Source: Apiotrichum sp. Y4204
Taxonomy: Eukaryota; Basidiomycota; Tremellomycetes; Trichosporonales; Trichosporonaceae
DNA: 64,000 bases
Direction: 5' to 3'
Assembly (NCBI GenBank): GCA_025531455.1
Contig: JAMYHL010000069.1
Span: 248,001 to 312,000 of the forward strand
In this document: in pieces, positions 58,687-64,000 of the stretch
How positions within the stretch are numbered: position 1 is the stretch's first letter
How the letters are laid out: the number at the start of each line of letters is the position of its first letter
Notes under the pieces: model-generated
Seen by the model: only the letters and a program-made list of their open reading frames with translations
The model's database searches: none
What the model was told of the DNA's origin: nothing
Position numbers and translations under genes: made by a program

Positions 58687-58872
58687 GGCGGATTGTAGTG
58701 TGTGTTCCAATCTCGAGAACAAAGGTGGGAACGAAATGGACCTGCTACAGTCGCCGTCGTAGATGCGCTGCTCGCGTTCTCGAGGTTCTCCAAAATATCT
58801 GGCTGGGACGGGCCGGGAGTAATTTTGCGTCATGTTGAATCGGACAGAGGTCGGATCTCCGTCTACTGGCCG

Positions 58873-58880
58873 TATATAAG
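58873..58880 (+). promoter_or_regulatory. TATA box in the UTP21/RWD shared promoter
   Basis: TATATAAG lies 73 nt before the RWD gene start codon and is oriented toward it. It sits in the 266-nt divergent spacer shared with UTP21. Confidence 0.6.
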
Positions 58881-58952
58881 GGCCTGTCTCTTGGCCTCCA
58901 CCACAGTGGTCCACTTCCACTTCGCCCTCTGCATCGCCACCAGCTGCCTCCG

Positions 58953-59777
58953 ATGGCTGACCTCGACACCGAGCTCGAGCTCATCGCGTCCTCGCTGCTT
59001 CCTGAGGAGACGCTCTCCGACCCATCCTCATCATGGCCGAGAGAAATAGTCATTGCCAACAATGCAAGCCTGCGATCACTGAACATCGAGGTCAAAGAGG
59101 CGTATCCCGATCGCAGCGCAGTTACTGTCTCGCTCAAAGGCAACGACATCGGGCGGGAGGAGGCGACCACTACGGCCGACATGATATCTGAATACATGAA
59201 TGACTGGGACAATGCTGAGGAGTAAGCGATTCGCGGAAGTGCGTCCCTAACGCGCAGTTACCCATTGTACCAGCTTCTTACCACCCACCTCCTCCCTCTG
59301 CTCGCGCCAACGACAACGGCGCCTGCCACGGCGCAACCCGTTCCTTCCGAACCCACCAGTGAACCTAGCATACCGCATCATGCGCTCCTGACCTCCCATC
59401 ACCTGCTCTCACCCACGAAGCGCAAGAACTTCCTCGCCCTCGCCTCCCAGCTCTCCCTCACGGGTTTCAGCAAGGTCGGCCATCCAGGCATCTACTATGC
59501 GATTGGCGACGCGGCCGACCTCGCCGAGTGGGTGCGGGAGGTGAAGAGCTGGAACTGGCTGGCACTGCGAGTACGCGTGGGGATTGAGCCTGTGCCGGGC
59601 ACAGAGGCTGAGGGGGAGCTCGAAGGGAAGGGAAAGGAGAATGGCGCTCGGGGTGGCAAGGGCCGCGGCGACTGGGTCGAGCTGGAGAAGATTGGGGAAG
59701 CTGTCGAGTGGATGCGGAAACGGGGGAGAGAGCATTTGCTGCACGACATTGGGATCGGAGGTGGTGGATCACAGTGA
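58953..59777 (+). CDS. RWD-domain protein with C-terminal DUF1115-like region (RWDD2-like)
   Basis: Exons 58953-59221 and 59258-59777 encode 262 aa. Residues 1-125 look like an RWD domain: an N-terminal helix (DLDTELELIASSLLPEE) opening like the E-E-L-x-A-L-x-S-I-Y motif, strands through VTVSLKGNDI, then YPLYQLLTTHLLPLL. A low-complexity linker precedes HHLLSPTKRKNFLALASQLSLTG (residues about 140-160), then FSKVGHPGIYYAIG and VREVKSWNWLALRVRV, which match the DUF1115 part of RWDD2 proteins. It ends with HLLHDIGIGGGGSQ. The molecular function of the family is unknown; RWD domains mediate protein contacts. The GAG-GA/T splice restores YPLYQL in phase. Confidence 0.82.
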
Positions 59778-59995
59778 CAACAGAAAGTGGAAGGCGAGGA
59801 AGGCGACTGTACCAATCCCATTGTAAATAGTAAATCAACAGGAATCATCATTGCCACCTACTCCCAACTCTGTCTTCCCTCTGACCAGGCAATGTCGTCG
59901 AGATTATTCCCCTTCTCTCTTTCTTTCTCACTCACTCCCACTCATCACGACTCTTTCATACCCACACGAACTCATGCGTCCTTTCCTCCCCATCA

Positions 59996-62425
59996 ATGGA
60001 GCCAGCAACCCCCTCCGAGGTGCACAGAAGAGTCTATACGCGCGCCCTGGCGCCGTTGACGCAGGAGGAATACGTCCAGATTCAGCTCGACGACCTATCG
60101 TGTGACATTCTGGAGGGATTCCTTCGGCCAGCCGAGACCACCGACTTTCCGCCAACATTTGGCCCTATTGACGACGATCCGCTGTTCGCTCTCCGCGATG
60201 CTGCCAAGAATCTCAAAGCCTACGAAATTAAGGAGACCCCCGATCTATCCCCCGGGAAGGAGATGCTCCGCTTCAGCTACCAGGCGACGAAGCGGTTCGC
60301 CTCGCGTACCGTGGCTGACCGGTTTATAGCAAAGGAAGGCAAGTCCAGCCATTGGCGGTGTTTTGACCTATAGTGGACCCGTTCTCGATCTATCGCAACT
60401 TATTGGAGCTCAACCTCACGATTCAAGGTATCCGCGAAGCAGCCGAGATTTCCGCCAATGCGTTGTCGCCCGACACCCTCGGCGCCATCTTCCTCCCCTC
60501 GTCCCGCCACTTCTGTGCCGGCTTCGTAGCTGTGGACAGCTTCGAGGTCCCAAAAGTCAAACGCATGGAGGCGTTGTAAGTGCTCACTTTCAAACAGATC
60601 TTTCCTCGAGTTTGGCTAATGTGACAGAAATCTTCATCGCTTACTTGGCGAGGAGCAGAATCGGCAGGTCAAAGTGGCCTTAAACGCTTGTGTGTCTAAG
60701 CAGACGGCCCAAACGAGGATCTGGGAGCGCTGGGAGAAACTCGAGGAAGAGTTTGTAAGTGCATATCTGCTCGACACGTTTTGATGTGCAGGCGAAGGAC
60801 CGCAAAAGGACCCTCAGTCCTCCGCTGTTCCCTCTCAGTCACAGCACAGCCCATGAAATGGTGCTCGAGGAGATGTCCCCGTTCAACACTGGGTGCGGCC
60901 CTGGCCTTCACATTGACAGGGAAGCCAGCGTGACACCAACCTCTTTCATTCGAATGACAGTGGACGACAACGGCCTGGATGGACTGTCTGTGAGGCTGCT
61001 GACCGAGTTTGGTGAGATTGACTTTTGTCTATGAACTTACACCGTAGACACCGACCCCTTTGGAATGCTCACGCCGTCCTCGCGGGCCATTGCTGGAGGG
61101 GCCGAACCTCCGCCTCTCGACCTCGGGCTTGGGTACATTTCAGTTCTGCGTCTGGAAAACGTTGGAAAATACGGCAAGTCCGACGCAGTCGAACAGCACT
61201 GACTTGTAAGACCAGGAGTTGACTCCATGGCGGCACAGCGATGTCTTGTGAGTGTCCTTGATTGGGGATCGGCTAATCAATCAGAGGCTCACAAGCCCAA
61301 CAGTACGACGGCTTCGAAGCTTTCGAAGAGTCCGAGCCATCATCTGCTGCGTCCACACCGCGTCGTGCCCATCCCCGCACCTCAAGTTTTTATATGTCCG
61401 GGCAGGTATCCCGCCATCATGAGTACGAATACGAAGACGAAAATACTGTCGACCCTGATTATGATCAAGATGACGGCGATGAGGGACATCTCGGGGACGA
61501 CGACATGGACACCTATGATATGGACAACGACGACCGTTCGGTCTCATACAGACCCTATCGCAACGAATCCTCACCATGTAAGTGCTAGTTGAAAATGCAG
61601 TTAACGACTGAAGTGTCTCGAGGTGGATATCAGTACCCTTCGGAGGGAACGACGGCGTACCCGTGGAGTGGCACCAGGACCGCGGTATCAAGCCCATCGA
61701 CTCTCGTATTGCCTAGCCCTCGGTATCAGCGGCACTACGTGCAACCTGCCGACAACTTCCCGCAGCCTCGAATGGTCTCTCCTACAGGCCATCCACCTCA
61801 TGAACCTCTCATGTCCCCGGTTCGTAGACCCAGCCCATCCCGTTTCACCGGTGGTTATCCTCGTCAACGACCGACCACCACACGACCAGCATCTGTGGGG
61901 TCGCATCGCTCATCGCTGCCTTTCAAACGACCGCGTACCGCACACCCAGATACCCACTATGAACCCTCAACCCCAATACTGAATACGGGTCCTCGTCACG
62001 ATCTACCATTCCACTTCAATCCCCCTCAGATGTCGCGGCACGCCCAATACGACGACTATGCTGAAGGCGATTCATCATCCGCTCTGGCGACTGTTGGCTC
62101 TCGTGGTCCACCCCACTGGTCAAGCGATAATATGTCGCACATTTTCTCGCCGTACACCCACGCCAGACCATTACCGTCGCACCCCGATCCGCCAGCCATG
62201 ATGCCGCCATTCCGAGGCTCACGAGAAACCGACGAGTCTCCGCTGGCTCATCGGTCGCGTCCCCACGGGCCTCACTTTGACTCCGATCCATTTCTGGACA
62301 ACAGTCACTTGTCAATCCAGAACCCTACAGTCCCCAGCATGCCGAGCCCCACTTCCATCTCCCCTGCCTCGGCGCGAGACGCCCAACGATCGTTCATGGT
62401 CCCCAATGCAGTGCCCAAGTTCTGA
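59996..62425 (+). CDS. Eight-exon protein of unknown function with two GC-AG introns
   Basis: Exons 59996-60338, 60374-60575, 60628-60754, 60792-61011, 61048-61173, 61216-61247, 61304-61577 and 61614-62425 join in phase to 711 aa. Introns 1 and 5 start with GCAAGT, the standard GC-AG form; no GT alternative keeps the frame. Residues 1-115 include LTQEEYVQIQLDDLSCDILEGFL; residues about 115-210 look helical (DPFSIYRNLLELNLTIQGI, LGEEQNRQVKVALNA, RIWERWEKLEEEF). A mixed middle (LGLGYISVLRLENVGKYG) leads to a very acidic Asp/Glu/Tyr stretch (EYEYEDENTVDPDYDQDD) and a Pro/Ser/His-rich disordered tail. I recognise no family. The tail resembles that of fungal regulators but no DNA-binding domain is visible. 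Confidence 0.68.
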
Positions 62426-63906
62426 GCCAGAACGGCCCGACGAAGATCATCCCCAGCGAAACACATGATAGAAGTGTTGTATGTCCGATTCCATGCATGA
62501 TTCCCCGATAGTAATGGCTGTAAAATAGTGAATGCAATGATCAGTGCAGGCCATGCAAGCCAAGACTTGGAATGCCAGGTGCCATATCTCCCGTCTGCCT
62601 TATTGCTCGCAGGATCGCAGTTCGTGAGCGTGCCTCACACGATCTGGCGCCGTACGAACGCGCCCTCTCAGCATGTACCGCAAATGACAAAACGAATGCC
62701 AAAAGGGTAGCTCGCGCGTCCCCGAGAGGACGGCGAGCAGAGCCAAATATTGAGGGAGTGAACCAGCCGAAGCCAGCACAAGACCTGCCGCACCCCTGAG
62801 ACTCGAAGGAGTCGCTGTGCAATGGGCGGGCAGCAGGCCTAACGGCGGACAAAGTGAGGGTCCGTAATCCGTTCCACCAAGGTAAGTATGACGATTTGGA
62901 AGTCAGGTTATTTAAGACCAGACCGGCGACTGTCTTGGCCTCTCAGTAATGCGAGAACATTAGTATCCCCCCCTCCCCTTCTGCGTCTTGGGTACGTACC
63001 TGTGTGTGCAGATGTGTCCTTCAGAATCATGCATGCGTGCGGGGGGCGCGGGGGGGATCATGTGTCAAAAGGGGGGCACGGCGATGTGTACGGGATTCGA
63101 ACACTCGGGCTTGGAAAGCAGCTCAGGGACGGAGAGTGGGTCCTGGGGGGCTCGAGGATGTGAGTGGCGGTCAGGGAAGGTGCAGTTGCGGGATCGAGAA
63201 TGGCCGACGGGGCGGCATTGTGTTATGAAAGGAGGTCGACATTGGGGGATGGATTGTGCGCACCGAGTATGAGAAGATTGCGTATAGAGTTGGCTGTGGG
63301 CTGTACAGATAGTCGAGGAGAGGGAGCAAGTAGGGCAAATGGATGGAGGTGAGAGGCAGTGAGAGAACGTACATCGTCGCGACATGAGAAGTCGATGTGC
63401 GATGTGCGAGAGGTGAGAGATGGGATGAGAGATGAAGAGAGAAAGAGAGAGAGAGATGAAGAGATGAAGGGATGGAGAGATGAAGAGATGTGAGATGCGA
63501 GCTTCACTCTGTATCCTGGGAACTTGGAGAAGGGGCGATCTGCCGTTGCCTGGTGATCTGGTGAGGTGTGTGCACGCCTGCCAGCGGATCAGTGGATCAG
63601 TGGAGCCACCTTGGAGCTTAGATACGCTGATCATGATTGTCTCTACCTCCCGTCCTCATCCTCGTTACCGGTGTGTGTCCGCACGTCATGAGGCAAATAC
63701 AACACCAAGGGCGCTGGGTGACGGAGCGACGAAGGATGACAGTTCCAGGGGAATGGGACATCAGCGTTACCCGTGCGGAATTCAGTTGCACACTCTCCCA
63801 GCCAGCCAAGGTCATACATCAATCTACGGAGGTGGTGCCGACACACAAAACGGCCGCGAGTGGTCCTTTCCGGGACGCCGGGATACCACGGATCTTTCTA
63901 TGAAAC
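62426..63906. other. Intergenic region with a GA-rich simple repeat
   Basis: This stretch shows no credible gene. A purine-rich tract of GAGAGATGAAGAGATG units runs about 63410-63495 on the + strand. A TTCGAA sequence at 63089 superficially suggests a tRNA T-loop but has no stems. Confidence 0.45.
63410..63495 (+). repeat. GAGATGAAGAGATG-type purine repeat
   Basis: Short tandem GA/GATGAA units with interruptions form a low-complexity microsatellite. It lies in the intergenic region downstream of the eight-exon gene. Confidence 0.75.
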
Positions 63907-64000
63907 TTAATTATACCCCGCGCGTTCGCGGAGGTTGTTCTCAATCACCTTGTAGTGGTTGTCCGGGTGGCCGAACCTGCGTCCGCGGCGGCGGCGGGCC
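63907..64000 (-). CDS. C-terminal 30 residues of a gene cut by the window edge
   Basis: On the minus strand the last frame reads ARRRRGRRFGHPDN followed by HYKVIENNLRERAGYN and a TAA at 63907-63909. The ordered-looking HPDNHYKVIENNLRERAG block and a clean stop support a real coding end rather than chance. The basic RRRRGRR stretch may be a nuclear or membrane-proximal signal. The family is not recognised from so little sequence. Confidence 0.55.
   Translation of the reverse strand, partial: ARRRRGRRFGHPDNHYKVIENNLRERAGYN

Noticed and set aside
63080..63110. tRNA-like TTCGAA T-loop on the minus strand
   Set aside because: The flanking bases do not form a T-stem and no acceptor, anticodon or D arms can be drawn around it.
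1..64000. Search for a defence system, CRISPR array, secondary-metabolite cluster, transposon or viral element
   Set aside because: No repeats with spacers, no polymerase/transposase/integrase or NRPS/PKS-type proteins, and no terminal repeats were seen. The neighbours are unrelated housekeeping genes.

Overview
The window looks like an ordinary nuclear segment from a GC-rich basidiomycete. It is most likely a tremellomycete yeast of the Trichosporonales type. This rests on fungal gene content (ATG9, NMT1, RAX2, MCM1, PEX19), many short introns of about 35-60 nt with a CTGAC/CTAAC branch site close to the acceptor, and orphan genes I cannot place. I could not run a database search, so the lineage is inference. 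Exon models were built by hand and checked for reading phase. 71 coding introns were placed this way. I saw no tRNA, rRNA, CRISPR array, intact transposon or virus.

Layout. 1-4.6 kb: the 3' part of ATG9 (+), SEC61-beta (-) and a glutathione peroxidase (+). 4.6-11.5 kb: no credible gene; from about 7.2 kb the + strand becomes pyrimidine-rich and reads like a long leader of the MCM1-type MADS-box gene (11.6-13.2 kb, +). 14.7-22 kb: MLP1/Tpr nucleoporin (-), divergent from N-myristoyltransferase (+). 22.1-26.5 kb: four + genes, namely an HMCES/SRAP abasic-site protein, two tandem cupin paralogues and a CoA-binding-fold protein. 27.1-29.3 kb: a Ser-rich orphan (-). 30.6-34.9 kb: gene-poor. 34.9 kb: a small secreted double-psi-beta-barrel protein with a clear TATA box.

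36.2-38.6 kb: a Cys-rich/coiled-coil orphan (-) and a quadruple-CX9C protein of the CHCHD5/Mix14 type (-). 40.5-43.4 kb: a large F-box-like orphan (+). 44-46.1 kb: PUS1 pseudouridine synthase (+), convergent with PEX19 (46.8-48.1 kb, -). 50.8-55.3 kb: RAX2 (+). 55.7-58.7 kb: UTP21/WDR36 (-), divergent from an RWD-domain gene (59.0-59.8 kb, +). 60-62.4 kb: an eight-exon orphan with two GC-AG introns (+). The extreme right edge holds the last 30 codons of a minus-strand gene.

The genes are mostly independent housekeeping functions: autophagy, ER translocation, peroxide detoxification, nuclear pore, protein lipidation, peroxisome biogenesis, tRNA and rRNA maturation, and polarity. I found no gene cluster forming a new system. 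The best leads are tiny terminal exons that carry key C-terminal motifs (RAX2 SH3 end, PEX19 CaaX box, HMCES PIP box), an SH3 domain on RAX2, the long MCM1 leader and several orphan proteins.
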